The position numbers and the translations under genes were made by a program. Shown one piece after another: positions 11,704-24,800 of a stretch of DNA of 64,000 nucleotides. The stretch comes from Cyclina sinensis (taxonomy: Eukaryota; Mollusca; Bivalvia; Venerida; Veneridae), in NCBI GenBank assembly GCA_012932295.1, contig JAAONU010000019.1:30729913-30793912 (forward strand), written 5' to 3'. A model generated the notes under the pieces. That model was not told the DNA's origin, made no database searches, and worked only from the letters and a program-made list of their open reading frames with translations. The first letter of the stretch is position 1, and every line of letters begins with the position of its first letter.

Positions 11704-13555
11704 AGTGTATGCACTGACTTCTCTTTCATTGGTTACCCCCAGTACATATTCTGTACATATACATTATGTACCATGATCTATAAATAGAGTGAAATGGAAT
11801 GGAATGAACGTGGGCTTCCAATAACGTGACTTCTCTGATTGTAGATATATGGCTGTTGTTTTAACATAAAAAACCCTTGATTTATTTTGATAACATTACA
11901 GGGACAGTACCAGCCTTTTGGTCTAAAATCTGCTGTTTTAATGTAATGCTGTTTTGTTTATCTTGGTAAAAAAATAATAAGAAAGATGAAATTTAAATAT
12001 TTATATGTAACCTAAACTGTCAGTGTTAGGGATGAATAAAAGGCCACATGGCTTTGTGCTTCTTACAATTTCTGTAGATGTTGAAACATTGCCTGCATTG
12101 GTAGCAGCCACTTTAAAAGGATTGCTACTCTACCCATAACTATTTTTTGCATTCCAGACTTGTCTGTCAAGCATCTACACCCATGTAAGAGAGCATTTAG
12201 TTACTCTACCATGTGAGAGGAGTCATGCAATGCCTTCAAAACCACATTGTTTATAGTCACTCTAATGTGATCATGTTTTGTTTTTGTTTTTTAAGAATTT
12301 ATGCACTGCTGTTGAGAAAGAGAAAAATTGACAATGTTTATGTTACAATGGTATTCAAGAAACAGATAATGTTTGCAAGAAAATAGCAACATGTTTTTGA
12401 GGTTTCAGTCGGGTGAATCAGACTTCAAATACATGGAAGATTCTGATTGTATTACAAGGATTTTTAATTTTTAAACTGGCTTTTATTACAGACATATTTT
12501 AAATGTTGTTTAAGTTCCATCCCTAAAGTGGGAGTTTTGACAAAACCAATACAAGAAAACGTAGTTAAAACAAGATAAAGGAATACTTAAGTCTTATTAA
12601 AATCGTATCCTCAAAACTGCTATTTGCTTATATTTGCTATATGTGTAGAGAGTGTAGGTTGCTGGTTTGAATCCCAGCCATAACATTTGACCCCAAATGC
12701 ATTTTTGGCATGAATAATTTTCATGTCTCTATGAAATTGTTGCTGATGTAAATTTAAGAACTTTCTCTACACTCAGAGTAAAATATCAAGATTAAATTAA
12801 GCTTCTTCAAAAGCAAAATCAAAACAAATCTTTATGTAATAGTACTGGTAAGTTAATTTCCTAAATGAATGTCTAACAGGATTTTGTCAGATCCCATGGT
12901 TGACAAACGTTTGTGAGGCACAATATACATTAAGGAAAATAATACATGTACTTCAAAACTTGGAAAACTTGGAAAAAAAGATGAGTATAAATAAAAAAAA
13001 TAAATGAACAAAAGATCTTTATATTGTTTGTCACCCTATATATTGTTTTGGCATTTTCTGTCCATGCATGTTTGCAGCTGTCCAGAGTCGTAACTTAAAA
13101 ATGGTTTGGAATTTTTTAATAAAATTTGTTGTACCAATTGTTCTAACATAGCAAAATGGGGCCATGCAAATATCACCAAGACTTTAGAACACCAGTGTTA
13201 CGGCCTTTTGCTTCATTTTTACAAAAAAAACGTCAGTCCATAGCTTTATCTTGGAAACTGTTCGGAATTTTTAAATAAAAAGTCTTGCAGATGTTAACTA
13301 CCATAAAGAAATGGGGCTTTGCAAGTCCTAAGAACACCAGTGTTATTTCCCTTCGCCAAAATTTCAAGTAATTTATAATATGTCTGTGTTTCTAAAGCTA
13401 TATCTTGTACTCTTTAGCTAAATTTGTATCAACATAGTATGTTTATACTCATGCAAGTTCTGTCAGGCTCTTCATGATGAGCTCAGAGGTAAAATTGTTT
13501 ATATTAATGTCACAGTGTATAGAGATGTATGTTCAGTTTTCATTGCTTACAGTTA
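11704..13555 (+). other. ARL6IP4 3' UTR and downstream AT-rich DNA
   Basis: Candidate poly(A) signals are AATAAA at 11699-11704, overlapping the stop codon, and AATAAA at 12035-12040. A tRNA-like B box (GGTTTGAATCCC) near 12665 suggests another decayed SINE head. A duplicated motif of 'atggggcc/ctt..gaacaccagtgtta' type occurs near 13155-13200 and 13310-13340. No coding signal is seen. Confidence 0.45.
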
Positions 13556-13559
13556 TGTG

Positions 13560-14545
13560 CTTTAAATATATTAATGAAGCTGTGTCATAAACACTTTAAG
13601 AAAGATCTTGCACATATATCTTCATGGTGCTGTGTAATAAACACCTTATAAAAGTTCTGCACAATTAACACCATGGTGCTGTGTTATAAACACCTTAAGA
13701 AAGTTATTGCACAAATATCTTCATGGTGCTGTGTTATAAACACCTTAAGAGAGTTCTGCACAAATAACACCATGGTGCTGTGTCACAAACACCTTAAGAA
13801 AGTTCTTGCACAAATATCTTCATGGTGCTGTGTCATAAACACCTTAAGAAAGTTCTTGCACAAATATCTTCATGGTGCTGTGTCATAAACACCTTAAGAA
13901 AGTTCTTGCACAAATATCTTCATGGTGCTGTGTCATAAACACCTTAAGAAAGTTTTTGTACAAATATCTTCTTGGTGCTATGTCATAAACACCTTAAGAA
14001 AATTCTTGCACAAATATCTTCACTTTGCTGTGTCTGAGAGTGGTTCTTACCTAAATTACTAATTGAGCTGTACATAAACATCTAAGGAGGGTTGTGACAC
14101 ATATATCTTAATGGGGCTTTGTCACAAACCACTTGGAAGTGTTGACACAAATAGAAATATCTTCATGGAGCTGTGTCACAAACACTTAAGGAGGGAGCTG
14201 ACACAAATATCTTGATGAAACTATGTCACAAACTCTTAGGTAGAATGTTGAGACAGATATCTTGATGGAACTATGTCACAAACACCTAAGGAGAGTTCTG
14301 ACATAATTATATCGATGGAGCTGTGTCACAAACACCTCAGATGAGTTCAGACACAAATATCTTGATGGAACTGTGACACAAACTCTTCAGTAGTTTTGAC
14401 ACAAATATTTTGATGGAACTGTGACACAAACGTTTAAGTAGAGTTCTGACACAAATGTTTTGGCAGACCTCTGTCAAAAACACCTTAGGAGAGCTCTGAC
14501 ACAAATATCTTGATGAAGCTGTTACATCTGTAAAACAGAACACTT
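13560..14545 (+). repeat. 50-bp minisatellite, decaying rightward
   Basis: The clean unit is 50 bp, with CAAATATCTTCATGGTGCTG and CATAAACACCTTAAGAAAG as landmarks. Copies at about 13800-13970 are almost identical. From 14030 to 14545 the units drift in sequence and length but keep 'gctgtgtcacaaacac..ttctgacacaaatat'. There are roughly 18-20 units in all. Open frames in this stretch come from the repeat. Confidence 0.9.
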
Positions 14546-14969
14546 AGAAAAAACTGTGATATCTATAAATGGATGTGTTTCTCAGAAACAAACTTCAACA
14601 GAGCTGTGACAACACCTTTGTTATAGTCCTGACACACACAAAAATATTTTTTATGAAGCAATGCAGTTTTGTACAACAGATTTTAGTTCTTAAGATTATT
14701 GACATGTTGAAAATATCAACTTTAGTGTTTTAAGAACTCATTCAGTAATGAAGCCTTCATGCTTAATCTAGTGAGCTAATGTCTGCATGAATGGTAAAAA
14801 ATGTTGGCTTAAATATCTCTATTGACTGAACTTACATTCAGACTGGTCAAAGTTTAAATAATGGACACACAAGTGAGAGCTTTCAAAGAAATCAACTGTA
14901 TAACATTGTCACTTTGATATTCTCCATTTTTGTAAGAAACTTGAAACATATAGCCACCAAAACTGGCAA

Positions 14970-16090
14970 AAACAGAGGACCATGAAGGCCTTACAGTGAT
15001 CTCCTATGGATAACTGCTAAGAAAGACAAGTGCTATATTATGGAATCATCATTAAAATAAAAAAGAAAGAATTAAACAAGGAGCTTAATTTGAAAGATAT
15101 TGATAGCTGTCCACTAGGCAATGTTACAAACCAAATTTTAAAAGTCTTAGCCTGACGGCTTCTTCCTAAGCATTTGTCTGCAAGTCCATAAAAAACATCT
15201 TACCCAAAAACTGACCTCAGGGGCAAAGTTTGAACAATTTTGATAGAGGTCTACTAAACAGAGCTTCATGCAAGATTTCAGAATTCTAGGTATTACTGTT
15301 TCAGAGATTTTCTTTAAAAAATACTTTCACCATGGAGTGAAGCCAATAATGTATACAGGGACATAATTTGAAGAATCTATGCTACTGCTTCACACCAAAT
15401 CTCAAGTCTAAGTTTTGTGATTTGTGGGGTGGGGCCAATATCAACTCCACAAAACTTGAAAGAGGTCTGCACAGCTAATTTCAAGTCTGTTTCTGACCTA
15501 ACCATTGATGCAGAGCCAAAAATTACCACAGGGCCAAAGTTTGAACAATCTTGGTAGAGGTCCAATAGACAAGGTTTAGTATAAAATATTAGTACACTGG
15601 GCCTTCTGGTTTCGTACAAGAATTTAGACATTTTCCTCTACATTTCTGTTATCAAAAAGATGTGACACCTTGGTCATAATTTGAACTAAACTTGATTAAG
15701 GTCCACTAGACCCTGCCAGAGAGGTCAACATTTTCAAAGAGATATATAAGAAAATCTTTAAAATTCTTCTTGTATGAAACCATTAAGCACAGAGCTCTCA
15801 AATTTTACATATGTATCATTGTATACTAGCCCTCTATCAAGATTGCTCAAGCTTTGCCCACATTGTTAGATTTTTTTTTACATTGACTTATACAAAGGTA
15901 AACTCTTTTAAAACCTTTATCAGAGAGGTAAAGACTTGAAATTTGGTGTGCAATATAATCTAGAATGTAAGGAACATTCTTTTTAGATTTGGTTGAAATG
16001 GCCTTGTGGTTTTTGGGATGTCATTTGAAGAAACATTTTTATGCTGGGAGATCCCAGTAGCCCACCTGGAGCATATGCTCAGGTTAGCTA
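14970..16090 (-). repeat. AGCTCACCTGAGC-family repeat, minus orientation
   Basis: The 3' boundary on the minus strand is near 14975 (AGAGGACCATGAAGGCC) and the 5' boundary near 16090 (CTCAGGTTAGCT). Inside are inverse copies of the 'gacctctaccaagtttgttcaaa' and 'tggccctg' modules. It is more diverged than the copy at 61214-62166. Confidence 0.7.
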
Positions 16091-16299
16091 AAACGTTGAC
16101 AATGCAGGACAAACACCAAGCAATCACAAAAGCTCAGGTGAGCTTAAAATGTACAGTCATGTGAAAGGTCTCGCTTGGTGGCTTGTAGTGTCTGCTGGAA
16201 CATTATTCTCTACATTATTCCATTTACCCTGCCTGCAGAAATATTGTAAAAGGAGGGAAATCACAAGTACCTTGATGGCTAATACCCTTATGGAGTTGA

Positions 16300-19200
16300 C
16301 ATGAACGTACACTTGGGTTGAATGAAGTAATGACTAAGACAATCAACTTATTCCACATTTTATTCATCAGTTTGCTTGTTAAGTATCAACTAGCAAGATA
16401 AAATGTGACAAATTTCATGGTTTACTTACATATGACTGCAGTAGTATCGCACAACATTTTCCTCTAAGCTAATATATACAAATACTTCTTATATACAGTA
16501 ACAGTTGTCCCTCAAAATGTGGGGACTTATTATCAACAACTGGTAATCATTAAATTTTGTTCACAATGTATACAGCAAGTGAAATACTGCATTTGAATAA
16601 GAATTCTTTAAAACATATTCATTCTTTTCCTTGTGCCTTTTAAGCTAATTCCTGAGCTACAAAACTAACCAAACAAAATTTAGCAGAATTCTTTCAAATC
16701 AGATTGTAGGGTATATTATCATTGAGTATCTTGTCACAGATCACAACTTTTCTTATGCTTGACATTTGATATGCTTGTTATTCCACAATGAGTATCACAA
16801 TATTTTGAAACAAATGCCCCCTGAAATCTGATCATGACGTATATACTTGAATACCTTTTTTTAAAAAATTATCTCCGATGGTTTTTATGAGAAATTTACA
16901 TCACAGAAAAGCATGCTCGAGTTCAGTTCAAGTTTCATTCAAGACAAATATTATCCACACTCCCTGGATGTAAACTCTTCCTCTTTTCTAGTAAATTCCA
17001 AATTCTTTGGAAAGGAAGCTAGAGACTTAAAGAAGCTTGTTCACAGTTTAAAGACAAAAATTTAAAAAAGTTTTTTTTTTTTTTACTTTCACTGTTGGTG
17101 GTTTGTTTTCTGACAAAAAAAAAATTGGTCACAATTCACTGGAAAATACATTTATCATGAACGCCTACTTGGGGGAATTCCAGTTAAATAAAGAATATGG
17201 CATCCCCGAGGCAGGTGCTCTGTACCATGTGGCTCTTTCAGCAACATTGCATCTTCACCAATCTTACAACAGGCATTCGATTATTGATAAACCAAAACAC
17301 TTTAAAACCAACACAATGTAAGAAAATTCGCAATAATGAATCTGAGGGTCTCCTTACTTCAGTATTTTTTTCTAATTCAAGCCGACAGTTGCAATGACAC
17401 TTGTTGTCTGATAGTTGAATTTTTTCTTCTTCTAAATATAGCAATCAATAACTCCATTCAAAGTGAAAAGATTTTTTGCACCATTCCTCTGATTTCTCTT
17501 AAATGAATTTCAATGCTAGTTAACAAAACTTTTCGTGACACCACTTCCAGTCTCTTAGGCAATAAATAGAAATTAGATATTAAATTGCTGAACAAACTCT
17601 GTTTAAACACCTCAATCAAGTTACAGATTTATTGTAAAAACTGAACTCATAAACTGGTCTTTAGTGGACTTGTATATTTTTGTAACAGACCCTGTAAAGC
17701 TGATAAACTTTCCATTTTAATATTATGTATGGCAACACTTTGACAGCAATGTTTGGAGGAAAAATTTAAATCATATCTGAAATAAAGTGACCGTCAGCTT
17801 CATTCTTGTGAACTTACATACTTTGTGTTGGAAATACAGTGGTTCAGGGGATTTATCCATGAAACGAATACCTGTAGTTTCTGGTCCAATATAATGTGTG
17901 TGCATGCACGAAGGGTGAATGTGGTCAGTCATGTGATGGCACACAAAAATAGAAATTCTAAATATAGGTTTAATACCATTTGTAACCCTATAGCCTATGA
18001 TGGGGAAACTACCCATATTTTTTTACAATCACGAAATGCTGCATTGGGTGACAATGCGTCTGTAGGTTAGTACACAAAATACACACAGTTTAAATGAAAA
18101 TCTTAATCAATGACCATCTGTGAACAAGCTGCTTTAATGTACAAATTCTGTCACCCCTAAAAATGTAAGTTTTCTTTTTCTAGTATTAATTAACCTTTTA
18201 ATTTAACTGAATTCTATTCTTTCCTTACAGTCTATTTCATTTTACACTGTTTATTAAATATTTCATTCACTTGTCATCATACACTGCCATTCCTTTTCAC
18301 AACTTCAGCATAGTATTTCTGTAAACCTCACCCTGCTAAATTTGGATATACACATTTCACTGAAAGGGTTGCTAGTTGGAAAATCATTGACTGAGTAGCA
18401 AACAGAGCAGTCCATGATCAGACCGTAGGTTGTCCAAGTTATGTACGAGTTGGAAAGGTAAGAACGTCTATCAGCAACACATCTGCAGCCTTCTGCACAG
18501 AGTCTCTGATATTAGCAAGTAAATGTATGTAAAAACTTACACGAGACAAACAGTCTCAATGACTGGACTAGAAGACTTGTTGATCACATTCATAATTCCA
18601 GACTTAGTTTAATGAAAAAAAACCATCTAAAGTAACAACCACAGATGTATTCCTAATTCAAATACTTTTAGCTGATACTGACCACATACATGCAATAACT
18701 TCATTAACATCATTAGTAAAAGTAGCAGTTTTAATAACATTAAGTAACTGAACCAATAAACCAAATCTACTTTCTGTCAGTTTACAAATACAGTTATTCC
18801 TTGATGACTCGAACTTGCTTCGGTGCCTCAAAGTCGACACTCGGTCCCGATTTTTTGTCCTAATATTTCTATACTGAAATAATAAGCATGGCTCAGTCAT
18901 AATGCTCAAATTATTCTGTGGCTTGATGTTTTTTATAGTCCCAACATGTAAATTTACACCTTTAATTGTTATAGGCGTATACTTTACAAAGAAACTTAGA
19001 ATCATGAAATGAACAAGAAATTTGGGAAAGTTTCAAAATAACAGATAAGATAAAAAAACTAATTTAGAAGCTGTATAGCTCATAATAACCAGCCAGAGTT
19101 ATAAAATAATATTTGACTTTATGGCTCGAATTATTTAAGGCTCAAAGTATTTCTTGTGGTCCTGACAACTTCGAGCCATCGAGGAAAGACTGTATAGAAT

Positions 19201-21852
19201 TAATTTAGAGGGAAAAATCTTTTTATAAAGCAGTCAACATAAATCAATACTCACACAGTTTCCTTACAAATCAAAGGAATTAGTTACACTAGTAATCCAC
19301 AGATTATATGTGAAGAAACCCGGCATGTGTAATGGTTTCCCTTACTTAACCAGACCTTTGACAGTTCCCATGACATTACCAATTTTTAGTATGATCTTGT
19401 GTTTCTGATATTTTACCTCACTTCCATTGTCAACACATTTTTTTTGCTGTAATCTGTATAAAATATCCCAAACGGAATCAACAAATTAAATGTGAGCATT
19501 AATTCTGAGATTAAATGTTTTAAATGAAATACACCTTGACAAAACAATCTTAACACTTCACTGATCAACATTTACAAATACAACGTATTTTGATAATATA
19601 TATTTGTATTTATATATATATATATATTCTTGATTTTTTTGTCATGAACTGTACAGTCAATAAAATATGTGTCATTTATATACAATATGAGATAAGGGAA
19701 TGAGAGCAGACCTGTATCTACACATCAACAACATGACTATACAAAATAGTTTAAAAACAAAATGTCAGAAGTGATTTTGATAATAAATACAGCATAATAC
19801 ACTATACATATAAAATATAAATTTATGGCAATGTTTAAAAAAACAATTTAGCACTTCACATTGTGTACCTGTCATATACATGTCTGGAAGATTCAGTTCA
19901 TTAGCAATTCTCAATTATTCCATAACAATAATCCTATCATTACTAGGTACATTTAACTATGACAGAATACATTTATCTTTGAAAGTTTAAAAAAATCTAC
20001 CAATTGCATGACCTTTGATGGAAGGTACACTTCTTAATCCCTTGCCTGTAATACTGAACACCTTACAGTTATTATAGAACTGTTGTATACCCTTTTTTTA
20101 ATATGATGGTAATTATTCAGGAATTAATAGGACAATTTATTTCATCCCTGCTCCAAGGTAATTTAAGTGAAGGAGTAAGTGGTGAGAAAATGATCGAAAT
20201 GACAAGATATATACACCTAAATATGTTTATCAACAATTTCTTTCGGACTAGGATAGACTTAAAGCAAATAACCTCCTGGCTTCACAACCTGTTACTAGGT
20301 AACAGATAATACTCTGTAATACCAAATATTTCTACTCGTTTCGAGCATTACTTAATCTATTGAAAATGGAAAAAACAGCAACAACATATCTCTCTTGTAT
20401 AAAATGAAACCAAACCACTAGTGTATTAAATGCTATTAAAATTTAAGTAATTCATTTAAAGTATCTGATCACTATCAAATAATGGTACGCCTTCAACTGG
20501 CCAATATGACTAACTGCTGTTTCTAAACTTGTATATGTGATTTAATACATCTCTAAGCATGCACACACTTCATCCTTATCAACTATCACAATCAATTTTA
20601 AGTTCTTTTTCCTATTAGTTTGAGACAAATGTCCTCTTAATTAAAGTAGCACCACATATCTACAGGCATTCTCTTGAATTTAATTTACACTTAACATTAC
20701 ACTCTAGCATTCATTCATAAATTTGATATCCGTATTTCCCAGCTGACTTGGGATGGTTGTGTTTGAAGATGGGTTAAAAAAAAGGGTCTTAATACATTCT
20801 TTAACATCTTTTAAAAGGAGCATCTAGTGATAAATACTTCAACAAAAAACCTAACAATAGTTTCCCCAAGTTAATACTTCATTTCTTCTTCTGCACTGTC
20901 ACTATTTAGTTTTATGACATCGACACATACATGCTGACATGTTAACCCCACAAAAAAAAAATTGCTTCAGAAATTGTTTTAAAACATTCTACAATGTACA
21001 CAAACTCCTAATCTTTCAATAAATACTTTTGGCTATAAATACTTAATTTAATAAAATGTTAATACAGTTACAAATGATTCTAACAATGCAGCAAAATTCC
21101 ATTAATTAATTTCCTTGGAGACACATTCATTCTTTAATTTAGTTTTTCAAAAAGTTCTTAAATATTAAAGCATAACTACAGCGTGTTATCTACATGATTC
21201 ATGTATTGTATTGTAATGGTAAAAAGTTATCTTTTCATTCTGATTACTGTTTATATTTCCATGACAAAATAAATTACATCAAAGAAAATCATGTGTAAAA
21301 ATATTTTAAAATAACAAATCCATATTTTCCTTAACAAGCGCTTTGTTTAATGCCCTATAGAAGTGACTTTTTTATATGACCAAACAGTGAAAGTTGCAAG
21401 GGTTTCTAAATTTCCAAACTATTCAGTTTAATTAAAGTACAGGACAATCATTATAATTCTGGAAACACCTTAGTAATATGTTAAAATTCTTCAATTTTCA
21501 AGAGTGTAACAGTCAATATATAACTGGTTGTAAATACTTGTCAGTAGGCAAAAATAAAACCGTTGTTGGCATGTCAGATGGTATTACGTTTCAATGCACA
21601 ATTCTCACATGTGCATATTCTGCAAAATGTACCTTCATTCTTTCTGTGAAATCTGAGTTTTTTTTTTTGTGTGATTATCTTCGGCTGAGGGCTTAGAGGT
21701 TACAAGATCCTGTTAAATGATCAAAAATGAAAAACTCCGACCACTGGCTATTTACAGAACATCTTTTCCCCCTGACTGATCATTCTATACTGTCCATGAA
21801 TAGACAGAATAATCACAGATGGTATGGCGACTGAAAACAATTGTGACCGAAA
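16300..21852 (-). other. Presumed MED13 3' UTR and intergenic DNA, Pumilio-type motif cluster
   Basis: This AT-rich stretch lies directly downstream of the MED13 stop codon. No coding signal is seen on either strand. On the minus strand seven matches to the Pumilio-type site TGTANATA occur: 21194-21187, 20664-20657, 20215-20208, 19722-19715, 19684-19677, 16497-16490 and 16480-16473. A TA microsatellite lies near 19606-19627. The true poly(A) site is not determined. Long 3' UTRs are usual for MED13 genes, but how far this one runs is inference. Confidence 0.4.
18791..19192. mobile_element. 402-bp mariner/pogo-like MITE
   Basis: The left end CAGTTATTCCTTGATGACTC mirrors the right end, which read inverse is CAGTCTTTCCTCGATGGCTC. 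TA dinucleotides flank both sides (18789-18790 and 19193-19194), the signature of Tc1/mariner-class insertion. CAGT..CCTCG ends resemble pogo-type termini. There is no transposase frame. It lies in the presumed MED13 3' region. Confidence 0.75.
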
Positions 21853-24800
21853 TTACACATAGGCATTCATAGCATGGTACAGCTGCATTAAGACACTGAA
21901 GTGGATCGGTAGACATGACTGGCGGTCATTCTTTGCTGGGTCAAAGGTCAGCCAGGACAGTGAGTTGTATTTCTCTAGCACATATCTGAAGAGAAAAATT
22001 AATTTTGTTCACTGTATAGACAGAGCAAAAATGATATAAATTCAAGCAGTTTTTTCACCTTTAAGCTAAAACAACTGGTCTGATACTTGATCTGATCAGA
22101 GAAAGCTACCCACATGCTGTTAACAATAGCCCTTTTGATATTTCACTCTCTGGCCAGCTATTTTTATGTTTTGATGAGATCCAACTGATACTCAGGCAGT
22201 ATCAGTGGCAGTCAATGCAAAAATCATTTCATACCTCTTCAGAAAGTGTATACTTTATTCCCTGCTGAAGAACACCAAACTGGTCTAAGATAAACAGTCG
22301 AGAAAATTGGCCATATGCCTAAAGCCATTGTATTTCCATAAGTCAGAATCTAACAGTAAGCTATATGGATTTTGAATGATTGATTTTCTATGTAAGTTAA
22401 TTAGTAAGTTAAAATATTTTACCTGAGAACATCACAGGTGAGATTTGAGTCTAGGGGATGGGTGTTTCTTGTAGATGTTTGATGCATGAAGTCGTCTTGA
22501 TTTGTTGATACATGAATATGGAGGGCAGACTGAAAACGGTAATTAAAATATAATTAACACCAAGAACAAATAATATACCTTCATGATCAATTGCAGAATA
22601 CAGACTACACCAGGAAATAACTTGCCTATTTTCATTCAGTAAGAAATCTAGGAATCCAAAAGTACAATTCTATTTCATGAGTATCAGTGTGTACTTTATG
22701 TCGTTTGATGTTAAAATGTGGTTTGATTACCATTCAGCACTCTGTATATATACCAAAACATACTGTATGATTCTGTATGTTAAACTAGATAATACAGATC
22801 ATGATTATAGAACATTTTCCGCAGAATACTCCTGTCACTGAATACTGGAATACACCAGAACTGTACGTGCCAATTCCATAAAAAGCATTTCAAAGTTTGT
22901 AACAGATAAACTGTAGTGTTGCAGTATTATATCTATATATACCTTGAAACATTTAACTGGTGAGTATTCATTCTCAGGGCAGGCTGACCAGAACCAACGT
23001 GGCAGGGGCCCGGTCTCTGCAGTTGATATATAATAGCCCATGGCAAGAGGCTGCTGTAGCAGGTTTGGGGCATCATCTTGAGGGTCACTAGCTGTGCTAC
23101 TGTTGTTTGTCTGAAATGAACACAAGTGAGTGACCTCTGGTTTAATTAGTTCAACATGTAACCCTATCTAGTCTTTTCATACGAAAAAGGCTTAAAGTAT
23201 ATTTTTACTTAAATAAAACCTGTAAACTTGCTTATATGAGACATCATTCGATAATCTTCCACCAAATTTTGAAAGTATTTTCAACAACATCATGTCAGTC
23301 ATGTTTCAATAAACACACAAACAAGAACCTAACAGAAGCCTAACTGAAAGACATGAGCTTACCACTGATGTTCCATTTATTTTATTCGGAGATGTTCTCC
23401 CTAGATCTAGAAGTCCTGGTGAGCCAGGGTTGTCTTGCCTCGGGGAGCCTGGTGGGGAATTTTCCGTCATTGATACAAAAACGTCCATAAGACTTCCAAA
23501 GTCGTCAGTATTGTCGCCAAAGTCATTAATGATATTTGTATCCGAGAGATCCACACCAAACTCCAGATTGTGTCCACCAAGATCAATTCCTCCTGTAGAA
23601 TCCAGTGGTATTTGGTGCATGTTTGCCTGAGCTGTCGCAGATGTTGGAAAAACTAGGATGTGTGAGCAGGAAGCATCTCTTGGAGTCTGTAGTGGACAAC
23701 TACTTCTCTGCTTTTCCTCTGACTTAACACAGTCTGGCACAACACTAAAGCTACGATGTTGTTCAAATGAAATTAGGCAAGCACTAACAATAGCTGGGTG
23801 TTCACCTTCCGGTTGGAACGTACACTGTGAGCACATGTCCCGCATGCGCCGACTACATCTCTGTATGTTCTTTTTACTAAGCAATCCCGACCAACCTGAA
23901 AAACGTAATATTAATTGCCTCAATGAACGTTTCTAGATTCTGAGTTCATAGTTTGAAGATACTTCTTGAAAAACACAAAACATTTTTGAAAAGCCTTAAC
24001 AAGCTTTATTAAGTAACAAGGTAAAGACTGGAAGTAGGTACATGTACTATATTTACAACAGAGTTCTTTTCTTGGAGGGATTACACCAAAACATTTCACA
24101 GCATTTCTAAACACATATAAGTATAAGGTCTTTGTTTTTAGACATCTAAGGTTAACAAGACTGTACTCTACCTTTTAGTTCTCCATGACCCATGCGGCCA
24201 AACCTTCCTATCACCACTCTACAAGGTTTTGAAGACACTGATATAACACCTAGAATAAAGTCCCACAATTTTCCTAGCCCAATCTTTCTGGCTGATGTCT
24301 TTTTTCGTCTGTTTCTGAAAAGACGGTAATTGGAATGTGCTTGAAAAATAGGATTTGATACAGAATTTGACTACAGAAATAAAGAACTAAGGGTTGTGAT
24401 ATGATTAGAATTAAACTTTAGATAATAATGTATTTTAAATTTGTTCAAACTGTTAAATTTGAGCTATGAAACTGTCATAATAATTCCATCCAACTAATTT
24501 TGCCCACAAATGACACCGGTCAACAAGGTTATAACCATGTTTTTGCCTGAAATGGTCACAACCAGTTATAGCCATTTTGTTAAAATACATAACCATGTTA
24601 ATTATGATGTTAGAACAATGCATGAATTAGTCCCACACATACAGAATTGCTATAACAAGCTGTATTCAGCTTTAAGATGAATTTACCTGTTTGGTATATC
24701 TATATTAATGGTGCAAGTTTCCACGGTCTCACCCCTGTCATCTGTACAACATGCCAACAACCACCTCTGGTCTTCTGACAAACAGTAAACACACATGAGT

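Noticed and set aside
13560..14545. Possible CRISPR-like array (50-bp periodicity)
   Set aside because: The whole 50-bp unit repeats with no unique spacers, and the DNA is eukaryotic; it is a minisatellite.
22835..23923. Separate genes for the long minus frames and for antisense frames at 23430-23936
   Set aside because: The minus frames are MED13 exons 26 and 27 with intron read-through; the plus frames are their shadows.
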